64,000 nucleotides of DNA, taken from positions 372,001 to 436,000 of the forward strand of contig NZ_SNWW01000002.1 in assembly GCF_004362015.1 (NCBI RefSeq), given 5' to 3'. The first letter of the stretch is position 1; each line of letters starts with the position of its first letter. The notes below the pieces were generated by a model. The model saw only the letters and a list, made by a program, of their open reading frames with translations. It had not been told where the DNA came from and did no database searches. Of the stretch, positions 42,232 to 50,639 are shown in pieces. The position numbers and the translations under genes were made by a program. Origin of the DNA: Flavobacterium chryseum (GTDB lineage Bacteria > Bacteroidota > Bacteroidia > Flavobacteriales > Flavobacteriaceae).

Positions 42232-43050
42232 TTAGGCTGTCTTAGCTAGCGAATTTTGAGGATATCTCTCCTTAAATAACCTTGGAAAATAGTTTTTACC
42301 AAGATGTCCAATAGAATAAAAAACTTCTCCGATATTAATATTCGAGATTCTTTTCAATTCGTCAAATTGTTTGTTGGCCAAGTCTAAAATTGGTGTAATC
42401 ATCGTAATATAATTGTAACTGTGCTGCGCTATCTCTATTGCAACAATAGTATTTAAAATACTTTTTTGAAGTAAATTTTTAACGATTCCAGTTTGAGACG
42501 TTGTTCTGAATTCTTTTAGTTTTTCGAAAATTTTCGAATTCCCAGTTCCAACATATATATAATTTCCAGATTCATCTGTAAACATTTCTTTCAATTGCGA
42601 AGCTAACTCATAGTTATCATCTTCCTCATCAACAGTTGTTGGCATACTTACCAAAGAAAATTCAGTATGTTTAAAACCTTCAAAGTGCAATACACTGTTG
42701 ATAGATGATTTATTGCTTAAAATACCTGATTGCTGTTTTTTAAGATTTTTTCTATTTCCGTTTTCACCAAAACTGTGTGTCAACATTCCGTCTTCGCAAT
42801 AAGCAAAAAATATTGGAGATGTCTGGAACGATTCGATGCTTAAGCTTACGTCGTTGTAAAAAACCATGTCAAAGTGCATATATGACATTTCTTTTTCAAA
42901 ACGTTTTCCGCTAATAGTACCTTTTGCCCATTTTGTCTGTACAGTCAAAGTGTATTCGTTATCATTAATAGTTAAGTCACCATTAAATCTCTCTTTAAGG
43001 TTATTAAAAATAGTATTAAATCCACCAGTATTTAAGTATAGTTTTTTCAT
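42232..43050 (-). CDS. AraC-like sensor-region protein with an eroded C-terminus
   Basis: A 272-residue cytosolic protein. The middle (SPIFFAYCEDGMLTHSFGENG, LKKQQSGILSNKSSINSVL) follows the pattern of N-terminal sensor regions of flavobacterial AraC regulators. The C-terminus (ISNINIGEVFYSIGHLGKNYFPRLFKERYPQNS) keeps only a remnant resembling the second AraC helix-turn-helix, and a complete double HTH is not visible. It could be a regulator with a divergent DNA-binding part, or a ligand-binding protein derived from one. Monocistronic, with no obvious target next to it. Confidence 0.45.
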   Translation of the reverse strand: MKKLYLNTGGFNTIFNNLKERFNGDLTINDNEYTLTVQTKWAKGTISGKRFEKEMSYMHFDMVFYNDVSLSIESFQTSPIFFAYCEDGMLTHSFGENGNRKNLKKQQSGILSNKSSINSVLHFEGFKHTEFSLVSMPTTVDEEDDNYELASQLKEMFTDESGNYIYVGTGNSKIFEKLKEFRTTSQTGIVKNLLQKSILNTIVAIEIAQHSYNYITMITPILDLANKQFDELKRISNINIGEVFYSIGHLGKNYFPRLFKERYPQNSLAKTA

Positions 43051-43241
43051 TTTCAGTTTGATTAAGAAATTGACTAGTACTCATTTTATGTACCGATCAA
43101 TTTTGGTTTTTATTTCCCTTTTAATATTATTCAAAGTTCGCCCATAAGTCCTTGGAATATCTTATACAATTTCGGAGAGATTTTTCATAATTATTATCTT
43201 ACTTATTAAATCTCTGATTTATAATATTATGGAATAAAAAA

Positions 43242-43277
43242 AACAGCTACTTCAGATTTAAATCCGAAATAGCTGCT
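43242..43277 (-). terminator. Terminator of the small gene at 43304
   Basis: A near-perfect inverted repeat around the central GATTTAAATC, with arms CAGCTAcTTC and GAAaTAGCTG. On the minus strand an uninterrupted T run follows. Confidence 0.8.
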
Positions 43278-43303
43278 TCCTGCAAAATAAATAATCACGT
43301 TAC

Positions 43304-43645
43304 TTATGTCAATTCGTTGATGTCAGAGTTTTTAGAATAATTCTCTTGCGGTATGTCTTTAAAAAACTCCGCTTCTTCAAGATCTGCTGTTGGTCCGTAT
43401 CCTGATAAATGAGTTCCTTTTATCTTGTCTTTAGTTTCTATTACATATAAAATAGACATATCATCAGGATCAGTCATTCCTTCATAACGGTGATGCGCTA
43501 CAATAAAAATTTCTTCAGGTTTATATTCTGTTTTTGTTGCTGTATCCATCAAAATATTATTGACAAACAAAAAGTTGCTCGTATAACCTTCATCTTCATA
43601 CTTTTTGATATAGTCGGTTTCATGTTTTGAATATTCTTTTTTCAT
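43304..43645 (-). CDS. Small conserved flavobacterial protein of unknown function
   Basis: A 113-residue soluble protein. The core (EEIFIVAHHRYEGMTDPDDMSILYVIETKDKIKGTHLSGYG) matches a widespread short Bacteroidota family that databases often label phosphoribosylpyrophosphate synthetase. That label is not believable, as the protein is a third of the enzyme length and lacks its PRPP-binding motif. It is probably a small alpha/beta protein with an acidic-histidine cluster. Related proteins occur near stress genes in this phylum; function unknown. The N-terminus is Lys/Glu/Tyr-rich and the tail polar. Confidence 0.7.
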   Translation of the reverse strand: MKKEYSKHETDYIKKYEDEGYTSNFLFVNNILMDTATKTEYKPEEIFIVAHHRYEGMTDPDDMSILYVIETKDKIKGTHLSGYGPTADLEEAEFFKDIPQENYSKNSDINELT

Positions 43646-43858
43646 GATATTTTAATTTTAAATGTTTTGTAATCTGTTATTAACTCAAATTTCATCATTG
43701 ATCATAAATAAAGTTAACTCAATAGATTTAAATCTTAGCTCAATTAGAGAATCAAAATTATATCAATTTTTATTTTAGTATTTTTAACAATGATCCCAAA
43801 TACCTTATAGATTTATTATGAATCTATAACGAAATAAAAAAAACGAAAACCACTATTC

Positions 43859-46800
43859 ATGACAGAAATGCATCATGACTTTCTTTCTAAAGGAGGCGAA
43901 ATGGGCGCACTAACCCGCGCTAAAGACTGGAGTAAAACTCCGCTTGGTTCGCCTGAACACTGGCCGCAAAGTTTAAAAACCACATTAGGAATCTTGTTAA
44001 ACTCAAAATTTCCAATGTTTTTATTCTGGGGGCCGGAACTTATATGCTTTTATAACGACGCTTATCGTCCGAGTCTTGGCAATGATGGAAAACATCCGTC
44101 TATATTAGGACAAAAAGGCGCTGAAGGCTGGCCGGAAATCTGGCATTTTATAGAACCTTTAATAGATAAGGCGCTGACAGAAGGCGAAGCAACCTGGCAT
44201 GAAGATCAATTTTTACCTATATATCGTAACGGAAAAATAGAAGATGTTTACTGGACATTTAGTTACTCTCCTGTAAACGATGAATCCGGAAAACCTGCCG
44301 GAGTACTGGTTATTGGTAATGAAACGACTGAAAAAATTAAAATAAACAAGAAATTAGAAGAAAGTAATACCCGTTACCTTAATAATATATTACAGACTCC
44401 GAGTGCCATGTGCGTTTTTAGAGGGCCGGAATTTATTGTTGAAATTGCCAATAATCCTATGTTGGAGTTATGGGGAAGGGAAAATCACGAAGTTCAAAAT
44501 AAACCTATTTTTGAAGGATTACCGGAAGCAAAAGGACAAGGTTTAGAACTGGTTTTGGAAAAAGTCTATAAAACCGGAGAAAAATTTGAAGCGCATGAAC
44601 GCCTCGTAAAGTTACCGCGCAACGGCAAAATAGAAGATACATTTATAAATTTTGTATACGAAGCGCTAAAAGAACCCGATGGCACAATATCAGGAATTGT
44701 AGCAGTCGCAAATGATGTAACGGCTCAGGTCTTGGCCAGACATGTGGTTGAAGAGAGCGAGAAAAGATTTAGAAATACAGTAAAACAAGTTCCGCTTGGA
44801 ATTTTAATTTTAAAAGGAACAGATTTAGTCGTAGAAATGGCTAATCCTATTTATTTGCAGATTATAAATAAACAGGAGTCTGATATCATCAATAAGCCCC
44901 TATTTGATTCTGTTCCGGAATCTGAAGAAATCCTTTTGCCATTGCTTACCCAAGTGCTTGAAACCGGAAATGCTCATACTATTGATGAATATCTGGTACT
45001 ATCGAGCCGTAACGGAAAAGAGGAAATTAGCTATTTTAACCTGGTTTTTCATCCTTTAAAAGAAGAAAACGACACGCTTACAGGAGTTATTATTGTTGCT
45101 TATGAAGTAACAGAGGCTGTAAAAAAACGCTATCTTTTGACAGAGAGTGAAAATGCCTTTAGAAAGCTAATCATGGAATCGCCTATTGCAATGACTATTC
45201 TGAGAGGAAAGGATCATGTTATTGAGATGGCAAATTCTACCATGATGGATGGCATTTGGCAAAAAACGCCACAAGAAGCCATTGGCAAACCTATAGTCGA
45301 ATTATTTCCTGAACTAAGGGAACAAAAATATCCGGAGTTATTGAAAGAAGTTTTTCTAAATGGAAAAATTATAACCGAAAATGAGTCTTTGGCTTACGTT
45401 AATGTGAAGGGAAAAATTGAAAAATTTTACCTGGATTATCAGTATACGCCTTTGTTCGAAAAAGAAGGAAAAATATCCGGTATAATGGCAACCGTTTATG
45501 ATGTTACTTCGAGAGTTGAAGCCAGAAAAAAATTAGAAGATACTGAAGAAAGAATGCGATTGGCCGGTGAAATTACGGGAATTGCAACCTGGGACCTTAA
45601 TCTTAAAAATTCTGATATTCTGTATTCAGAGAGTTTATTGGGGATTTTTGGTTTTGATCAAAATTATAAAGCTACACATCTGGAGTTTCGCAGCAGAGTT
45701 TATCCTGACGATAAACCTATTCTGGAAGCTGCCTTTAATGAAGCATTGCAGACCGGCATTTATAAATATGAAGCACGCCTTTTAAAACCTGATAATATAA
45801 CAAGCTGGATAAAAGCACACGGAAAAATATTTTTTGATGAAAATGGTGATCCGGTAAAAATGATTGGGACCATCATAGATATTACCGACGAGAAAGACAA
45901 TCAGCAAATCCTGATGAAAAGTGAGGCAAAATTCAGATTGCTTGCTAATTCGATGCCACAACATATCTGGACGAGTGATGCTTTAGGAAATATTAATTAT
46001 TTTAACCAATCTGTATTTACCTATTCCGGAATGTCTGCTGATGAAATTCAGAATGGCGGATGGCTGCAAATTGTTCATCCTGACGATCGCGAAGACAATG
46101 TTAATGTATGGATGAAATCGATAAATACGGGAAATGACTTTTTCTTTGAGCATCGTTTTCGTCGTTACGATGGCGAATACAGATGGCAGATAAGCCGCGC
46201 TATTCCTCAAAAAGATGCAGAAGGAAATATACAAATGTGGGTGGGTACAAGTACCGATATTCATGATCAGAAAAACTTTACTGATAAACTTGAAAAACAA
46301 GTGCATGAACGAACCGCAGAGCTGGAACAAAAAAACCGTGATTTGATTAATATGAATATCGAGCTGCAGTCTTTTGCCTATATATCAAGTCATGATTTGC
46401 AGGAGCCGCTCCGTAAAATTCAGACTTTTGCCAGCCGATTATCTGATTTAGATGAGCAAAATATTTCGGCTAGTGCCAAAACATATTTAGATCGTATTGA
46501 AGTTGCGGCTAAAAGAATGCAGACTTTAATACAAGACCTTCTCGCCTACTCGAGAACAAATTCTGCAGATCGGGTTTTTGTAAAATCTAATCTGGATGAA
46601 ATTGCCGAAGAAGTTACCAGCGATTTCTCTGAACGTATCGAAGAAACAAATGCTGTTGTAAATTTTCATCCTTTAGGAGAAGCTACTATTATTCCGTTTC
46701 AATTCAGGCAATTGCTGCATAATTTAGTTGGTAATGCATTGAAGTTTTCAAGAAAAGGCGAAAGTCCGTATGTAGAAATTACAGCTGAAAGAATTAAAGG

Positions 46801-47065
46801 ATATGAGATAAACCAGTCTGTAGATTTTCCTGATAAAATATATTATCACCTTACTATTTCAGATAACGGAATTGGTTTTGATGCTGAATATAATGAACGG
46901 ATTTTTGAAGTTTTTCAGCGTTTAAATACAGAAAGCGAGTTTTCAGGTACGGGAATTGGTTTGGCAATTGTGAAAAAAATTGTAGAAAACCATAAAGGAA
47001 TTATTACTGCTTGTGGCGAAAAAGGAAGAGGAGCAACTTTTAATGTTTATTTTCCTGAATTATAA
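43859..47065 (+). CDS. Cytoplasmic multi-PAS sensor histidine kinase
   Basis: A 1068-residue kinase without membrane segments. It has an N-terminal PAS-like region (LGSPEHWPQSLKTTLGILL). Three closely related PAS domains at about residues 177, 309 and 438 each contain a VE(I/M)AN-type strand, and two further PAS_3-type domains with PAC motifs follow (about 560-805). Then come HisKA with ISSHDLQEPLRKIQTF and HATPase (NLVGNALKFSRKG, SDNGIGFD, GTGIGLAIVKKI). It reads toward a response regulator that is probably its partner. PAS ligands (haem, flavin or none) cannot be told. Confidence 0.93.
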   Translation: MTEMHHDFLSKGGEMGALTRAKDWSKTPLGSPEHWPQSLKTTLGILLNSKFPMFLFWGPELICFYNDAYRPSLGNDGKHPSILGQKGAEGWPEIWHFIEPLIDKALTEGEATWHEDQFLPIYRNGKIEDVYWTFSYSPVNDESGKPAGVLVIGNETTEKIKINKKLEESNTRYLNNILQTPSAMCVFRGPEFIVEIANNPMLELWGRENHEVQNKPIFEGLPEAKGQGLELVLEKVYKTGEKFEAHERLVKLPRNGKIEDTFINFVYEALKEPDGTISGIVAVANDVTAQVLARHVVEESEKRFRNTVKQVPLGILILKGTDLVVEMANPIYLQIINKQESDIINKPLFDSVPESEEILLPLLTQVLETGNAHTIDEYLVLSSRNGKEEISYFNLVFHPLKEENDTLTGVIIVAYEVTEAVKKRYLLTESENAFRKLIMESPIAMTILRGKDHVIEMANSTMMDGIWQKTPQEAIGKPIVELFPELREQKYPELLKEVFLNGKIITENESLAYVNVKGKIEKFYLDYQYTPLFEKEGKISGIMATVYDVTSRVEARKKLEDTEERMRLAGEITGIATWDLNLKNSDILYSESLLGIFGFDQNYKATHLEFRSRVYPDDKPILEAAFNEALQTGIYKYEARLLKPDNITSWIKAHGKIFFDENGDPVKMIGTIIDITDEKDNQQILMKSEAKFRLLANSMPQHIWTSDALGNINYFNQSVFTYSGMSADEIQNGGWLQIVHPDDREDNVNVWMKSINTGNDFFFEHRFRRYDGEYRWQISRAIPQKDAEGNIQMWVGTSTDIHDQKNFTDKLEKQVHERTAELEQKNRDLINMNIELQSFAYISSHDLQEPLRKIQTFASRLSDLDEQNISASAKTYLDRIEVAAKRMQTLIQDLLAYSRTNSADRVFVKSNLDEIAEEVTSDFSERIEETNAVVNFHPLGEATIIPFQFRQLLHNLVGNALKFSRKGESPYVEITAERIKGYEINQSVDFPDKIYYHLTISDNGIGFDAEYNERIFEVFQRLNTESEFSGTGIGLAIVKKIVENHKGIITACGEKGRGATFNVYFPEL

Positions 47066-47070
47066 AATAA

Positions 47071-47108
47071 AAAAACACCAAACTTATTAAAATAGGTTTG
47101 GTGTTTTT
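47071..47108. terminator. Bidirectional terminator between PAS kinase and response regulator
   Basis: Stem 47071-47083 pairs with 47096-47108 (AAAAACACCAAAC/GTTTGGTGTTTTT) between converging genes. Confidence 0.85.
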
Positions 47109-47121
47109 GATTTTATACTGT

Positions 47122-47553
47122 TTATGATTTATAAACGAAATTTTTAGGCCCGGGAATAAATTCTTTCCAGTTAATTTCTAAAGCATGTTGAATAGATTTT
47201 ACAATATCTTTCATTAAAACCGGCTTTGTAATAAAATAATTAGCACCAAGGTGTCGGCATTTTTCTATAATGCTTGGCTCACTTGAAGTAGAAAAAATTA
47301 CAATCGGAATATTTCTTTTTTCTTCTGAATTTTGAAGTTCTTTTAAAACATCGAAGCCATTTTTACCTGGCATATTCAAATCCAAAAATACTACAGACGG
47401 CGTTGGCGGCGGATTGTAAATCGCATTTAATAATTTTTCTCCACCGTTATAAGTTTTTAATTGTATTTTTTTTGGTAATGATTCAACTGCATCCATAAAA
47501 ATGCTCAAATCGTCTTCATCATCATCAGTGTAAAAAATCGTTAAGTCTGTCAT
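47122..47553 (-). CDS. Single-domain response regulator (Rcp1-like)
   Basis: A 143-residue receiver with acidic residues YTDDDEDD, phospho-acceptor Asp in VVFLDLNMPGKNGFD, Ser/Thr in VIFSTSSEP and Lys in FITKPVLM. The pattern is that of Rcp1/response regulators paired with phytochrome- or PAS-type kinases in Bacteroidota. It converges on the multi-PAS kinase gene and is its likely partner. No output domain, so it acts through protein contacts or as a phosphate sink. Confidence 0.92.
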   Translation of the reverse strand: MTDLTIFYTDDDEDDLSIFMDAVESLPKKIQLKTYNGGEKLLNAIYNPPPTPSVVFLDLNMPGKNGFDVLKELQNSEEKRNIPIVIFSTSSEPSIIEKCRHLGANYFITKPVLMKDIVKSIQHALEINWKEFIPGPKNFVYKS

Positions 47554-47656
47554 CGTTTTTTGTTAATAATTCGTGATTATTATAAATCAAAGATAATTAA
47601 ATTTACAACTTAATCAACCTGTTTTTCAACTCTGTTGAATATATTTTTTTTACTTG

Positions 47657-47718
47657 AAATCTCATAATTTATAGATTAAATTATGTAAGTAAAAACAGTG
47701 TAAAAAATAGCAATTTTA
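47657..47718 (+). promoter_or_regulatory. Possible three-box promoter of the GSP26-like gene (weak)
   Basis: AAATCTCA (47657-47664), ATGTAAG (47683-47689) and CAATTTTA (47711-47718) keep the 26-nt offset and 21-nt spacer of the acidic-gene promoters, but with mismatches in boxes 1 and 3. Confidence 0.35.
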
Positions 47719-47791
47719 CATTAATGAATTCGATTTTTAATTAAATGAGAATTTAGAAACAATTTCAATTAAAATCTTAAAAAATATAGTC

Positions 47792-48295
47792 ATGGGAGAT
47801 CATAAAGACCTTACGAATGAATTTGCTGTAGATAAAATAAAAGATCTTGCAGAAGATATCAAAACATGTATGTTATGTACTTACAAAGAAGGAAAATTGC
47901 AATCGCGACCAATGTCAGTTCAAAAAATTGATGAGCTGGGACAACTTTGGTTTTTATCAGACACGAACAGCAGCCAAAATGCAGAAATTATCTTAAATCC
48001 AACGGTTGAATTATTTTTTTCTGCTCCACAGGATAAATTTTTAACCTTACACGGAACTGCACGCGTTTTATACGATCAGGAAATAATTAAAGAACTATAT
48101 GATCCAATCGTAAAAGTTTGGATGCCAGGCGGAGAAGATGATCCACGCTTAAGTATTATCAAAGTAATTCCTGAAGATGGATATTACTGGAACAATAAAA
48201 ACGGTAAAATAGTTGCAATGGCAAAAATGGCTACTGCACTTGTAACCGGAAAAACAATGGATGATGGTATTGAAGGTGAATTGAAAATTTCATAA
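47792..48295 (+). CDS. General stress protein 26-like pyridoxamine 5'-phosphate oxidase-fold protein
   Basis: A 167-residue split-barrel flavin-binding protein. It starts with a helical region (VDKIKDLAEDIKTCMLCTY), then the split-barrel: GKLQSRPMSVQKIDELGQLWFLSDTNSS, VELFFSAPQDKFLTLHGTARVLYD and GYYWNNKNGKIVAMAKMATALVTGK. The C-terminal part is typical of the GSP26 subfamily, which is induced by general stress. It likely binds FMN or F420-like cofactors; its substrate is unknown. It stands alone between the PAS-kinase pair and the palindrome-rich GIY-YIG region. Confidence 0.88.
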   Translation: MGDHKDLTNEFAVDKIKDLAEDIKTCMLCTYKEGKLQSRPMSVQKIDELGQLWFLSDTNSSQNAEIILNPTVELFFSAPQDKFLTLHGTARVLYDQEIIKELYDPIVKVWMPGGEDDPRLSIIKVIPEDGYYWNNKNGKIVAMAKMATALVTGKTMDDGIEGELKIS

Positions 48296-48310
48296 CAGAT
48301 CATTTTATTA

Positions 48311-48349
48311 AAAAAAGCAGCTGTCTTAATTGGCAGCTGCTTTTTTTTT
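48311..48349 (+). terminator. Terminator after the GSP26-like gene
   Basis: An A-run and GCAGCTG (48317-48323) pair with CAGCTGC (48334-48340), followed by nine T. Confidence 0.85.
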
Positions 48350-48366
48350 GTTTGTAAGTATAGATT

Positions 48367-48456
48367 GTGTCATTTCGACGAAGGAGAAATCACATAAAGC
48401 TGATCACGCACTGTTGTCGAATACTGGATGTGATTTCTCCTTCGTCGAAATGACAC
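48367..48456. repeat. 29-bp palindromic repeat pair, downstream side of the GIY-YIG gene
   Basis: Arm 48367-48395 and its exact inverse 48428-48456 (core CATTTCGACGAAGGAGAAAT) surround a 32-nt loop. The same arm occurs four more times at 48864-49095, on the other side of the GIY-YIG gene. Confidence 0.85.
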
Positions 48457-48472
48457 AAAAAATGAGTGCAAA

Positions 48473-48793
48473 TTATTTTTGAAATTGATAATTCAAAAAC
48501 TCGAAAGCCGGATTAAAATTCTTAATTAGTTCCAGTTTTTTTTCCCGTCTCCATTTCTTCAATTCTTTTTCTCTTGAAATTGCTTCTTGAATCCAAACAA
48601 ATCTTTCATAATAGACTAAATATTCAAGAGTATATTTTGAAGCAAATGTTTTATTGTTTGCATCAATATTTTCTTGATGTTGTTTTAGTCTTACTTTTAA
48701 ATCATTTGTAACACCAATGTAAAAAGCTGAACGATATTTGTTTGTTATAATGTAAATATAATAGGAATGAAAACCTGTTTGAGGGTTTAACAT
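48473..48793 (-). CDS. Small GIY-YIG nuclease-domain protein
   Basis: A 106-residue single GIY-YIG domain. It shows YYIYIITNKYRSAFYIGVTND (the GIY and YIG strands), the catalytic Arg in LKVRLKQHQEN, and a conserved tail with YLVYYERFVWIQEAISREKELKKW carrying the metal-binding Glu. Such UPF0213/YhbQ-like proteins are common and often multicopy in Bacteroidota; their biology is unclear. The gene is enclosed by copies of a 29-bp palindromic repeat on both sides, which is worth testing as a functional association. Confidence 0.9.
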   Translation of the reverse strand: MLNPQTGFHSYYIYIITNKYRSAFYIGVTNDLKVRLKQHQENIDANNKTFASKYTLEYLVYYERFVWIQEAISREKELKKWRREKKLELIKNFNPAFEFLNYQFQK

Positions 48794-48863
48794 ATTTTTT
48801 TTAATACGAAATTACTTTATTTTATTTGTTTCCAAAACATGTATCTAAAATTTACCTCATTTT

Positions 48864-49095
48864 GTGTCATTTCGACGGAGGAGAAATCACATAACGGAAT
48901 TCCGATTCGTTGCTCTCTGGATGTGATTTCTCCTCCGTCGAAATGACACATACTTTGCCGTAATTCTCTTTGCCTTCTGTTGTGGAATATTGGATGTGAT
49001 TTCTCCTTCGTCGAAATGACACATACTTTGTCGTAATTCTCTTTGCCTTCTGTTGTGGAATACTGGATGTGATTTCTCCTCCGTCGAAATGACAC
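48864..49095. repeat. Tandem 73-bp repeat array built on the 29-bp palindrome arm
   Basis: One arm in forward orientation (48864-48892) is followed by three inverse arms at 48921-48949, 48994-49022 and 49067-49095, exactly 73 bp apart. The 44-nt inter-arm segments of the last two units are nearly identical, so this is tandem duplication. Arms alternate between CGGAGGAG and CGAAGGAG variants. Open frames through this region are translation artefacts of the repeat. Confidence 0.85.
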
Positions 49096-49117
49096 AAACT
49101 TTGTGCTACAATTATCC

Positions 49118-49828
49118 CTACTCCTTCCCGCTAAACTCTAAAGCATTTAAAATTCCTGCATCGCTGGCGGTATTATTAAAATACACAAAACCGGATTTAT
49201 CCCTAATTTTCTCTTTGACATTTTCTAATTCTTCAGAAGAATAACGCGAATAAAAAAGTTTTGTATTTCCGTGAAAACGAATGTATGTTAATGGAAAATC
49301 GGTTAGAACATCTTCCGGTAATCCGGGATAACTCACACTGCAAAACGTGATTTTATTGAATTTTAGCGATTCAAATACTTCATTATTCCACCAGCTTTTG
49401 TGACGGAATTCGATAACGTTTTGAAAATTTGTATCCATACTATTTATAATGTTATGAAGTCTTTCTGTAGTAAAATCATAACTTGGAGGAAACTGAAATA
49501 AAATTGGACCAAGTTTTTCTTTTAAACCAGTTTCACAAACCTTATAAAAATCTGAAAGCTGCTCTGCACAATCTATGAACTTTTTTATATGTGTAATTTC
49601 TTTTGGCGCTTTAACCGAAAAAATAAAATGATCCGGAACTTTATTGTACCAATTTTCCATGACTCTGATTGTTGGTGCTTTATAAAAAGTACCGTTCATT
49701 TCGTAAGTATCAAAATGCTGGCAATAATAATCGAACCATTTAGAAGTGGGCAGATTTTCAGGATAAAAAATACCTTTCCAAAAACGGTTATTATAACTGG
49801 AACAGCCTATTAAAATATCATTTTTCAT
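49118..49828 (-). CDS. DUF72 (YecE-like) TIM-barrel protein
   Basis: A 236-residue cytosolic protein with DUF72 signatures: GCSSYNNRFWKGIFYPENLPTSKW at the start, YEMNGTFYKAPT, FIFSVKAPKEITH, LGPILFQFPPSYDF, VIEFRHKSWWN and YIRFHGNTKLFY. The fold resembles a phosphate-binding TIM barrel; no enzymatic activity is established. Its start overlaps the glycosylase stop by 4 bp (ATGA), so the two are coupled and may act together in DNA or nucleotide damage handling. Confidence 0.9.
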   Translation of the reverse strand: MKNDILIGCSSYNNRFWKGIFYPENLPTSKWFDYYCQHFDTYEMNGTFYKAPTIRVMENWYNKVPDHFIFSVKAPKEITHIKKFIDCAEQLSDFYKVCETGLKEKLGPILFQFPPSYDFTTERLHNIINSMDTNFQNVIEFRHKSWWNNEVFESLKFNKITFCSVSYPGLPEDVLTDFPLTYIRFHGNTKLFYSRYSSEELENVKEKIRDKSGFVYFNNTASDAGILNALEFSGKE

Positions 49829-50556
49829 TCGTATAAATTTTGGCAGTTAGTGCAAAAAAAGCTTCTGCGTTTTTTCTTTCCGGTATATTTTTTAAGTAAT
49901 GGAAGGTCGCATCTCAAACATATCTTTTTAGTATGTGCGAGCCAATGTTTTTTCAGTTCAAAAAGTTTTTTCCATTTTAGGAATTCAAAACTATAAATAG
50001 AACTTTCGTTAATTAATTCCTCCATTTTATCTTTTGGAATTTTGCTAACCAAAGATTCCGGGTGAACGTAGCATCGGTATAAAACTTCATTTTTAATAAT
50101 ATTACCAACTCCGGAAAATATATTCTGATCGAGTAAAGCATCGCAAATCATTTCATTCGGAAATTTTTCAAGGCTTTGTTTTGCTTTTTCAGGATCCCAG
50201 TTTTCATTCATAACATCTCCATCCCATTTATAATGAAGATTAATATCGCCTTCGAGAATTTTAATCGAACAGGTATAAAAATTGAGTTCGCCATTCGAGA
50301 AAAGCATACTCAATCGCGGTGTTGTTTCTTTTCTTTCATTTATTCGATAGGTTCCAAACATCAATAAATGAATTTTAACGGTAAAATCATCAAAACAAAT
50401 CAGGAAGTGTTTTCCCCAGGTTTTAAAGGATTGAATGGTTTTATCCTGCATTCTTTGTATATCGGTGGCACTATTTCCGGAAACTGCGATTATTTTGTGT
50501 CCCGAAAATTGGTCAACTTCTTCCTTAAGTATTTGTATGGATGGTCCTTCGGGCAT
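49825..50556 (-). CDS. Fpg/Nei-family DNA glycosylase (endonuclease VIII-like)
   Basis: A 243-residue base-excision repair enzyme. The N-terminal catalytic PEG of MPEGPSIQILKEEVD is present, with the helix-two-turn-helix region CDALLDQNIFSGVGNIIKNEVLYR. A C-terminal zinc finger (KICLRCDLPLL...FFCTNCQNLYE) has four cysteines. Nei enzymes remove oxidised pyrimidines and cleave the abasic site. The family is split among Nei1/Nei2-like subtypes and I do not choose. It ends in TGA, showing this genome uses TGA as a normal stop. It heads a two-gene unit with DUF72. Confidence 0.9.
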   Translation of the reverse strand: MPEGPSIQILKEEVDQFSGHKIIAVSGNSATDIQRMQDKTIQSFKTWGKHFLICFDDFTVKIHLLMFGTYRINERKETTPRLSMLFSNGELNFYTCSIKILEGDINLHYKWDGDVMNENWDPEKAKQSLEKFPNEMICDALLDQNIFSGVGNIIKNEVLYRCYVHPESLVSKIPKDKMEELINESSIYSFEFLKWKKLFELKKHWLAHTKKICLRCDLPLLKKYTGKKKRRSFFCTNCQNLYE

Positions 50557-50593
50557 AATAATTTATTTTGAATTCGTATTTGCTTAAACTGAA

Positions 50594-50621
50594 AAAAGTG
50601 CAGCTTTTAGACTGCACTTTT
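50594..50621 (-). terminator. Terminator of the ferritin-like gene
   Basis: AAAAGTGCAG (50594-50603) pairs with CTGCACTTTT (50612-50621), just past the minus-strand stop at 50640. Confidence 0.75.
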
Positions 50622-50639
50622 ATATTATTTCTGAGAAGT

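Noticed and set aside
48864-49095. CRISPR-like array: 29-bp arms spaced about 44 nt apart
   Set aside because: The inter-arm segments are near-identical to each other, one arm is inverted, and no cas genes are nearby. It is a tandem palindromic repeat, not a CRISPR array.
48817-49097. Two overlapping minus-strand frames of 76-92 codons in the repeat array
   Set aside because: They are translations of the palindrome units (SFRRRRNHIQYSTTEGK-like repeats), with no start-site or family support.
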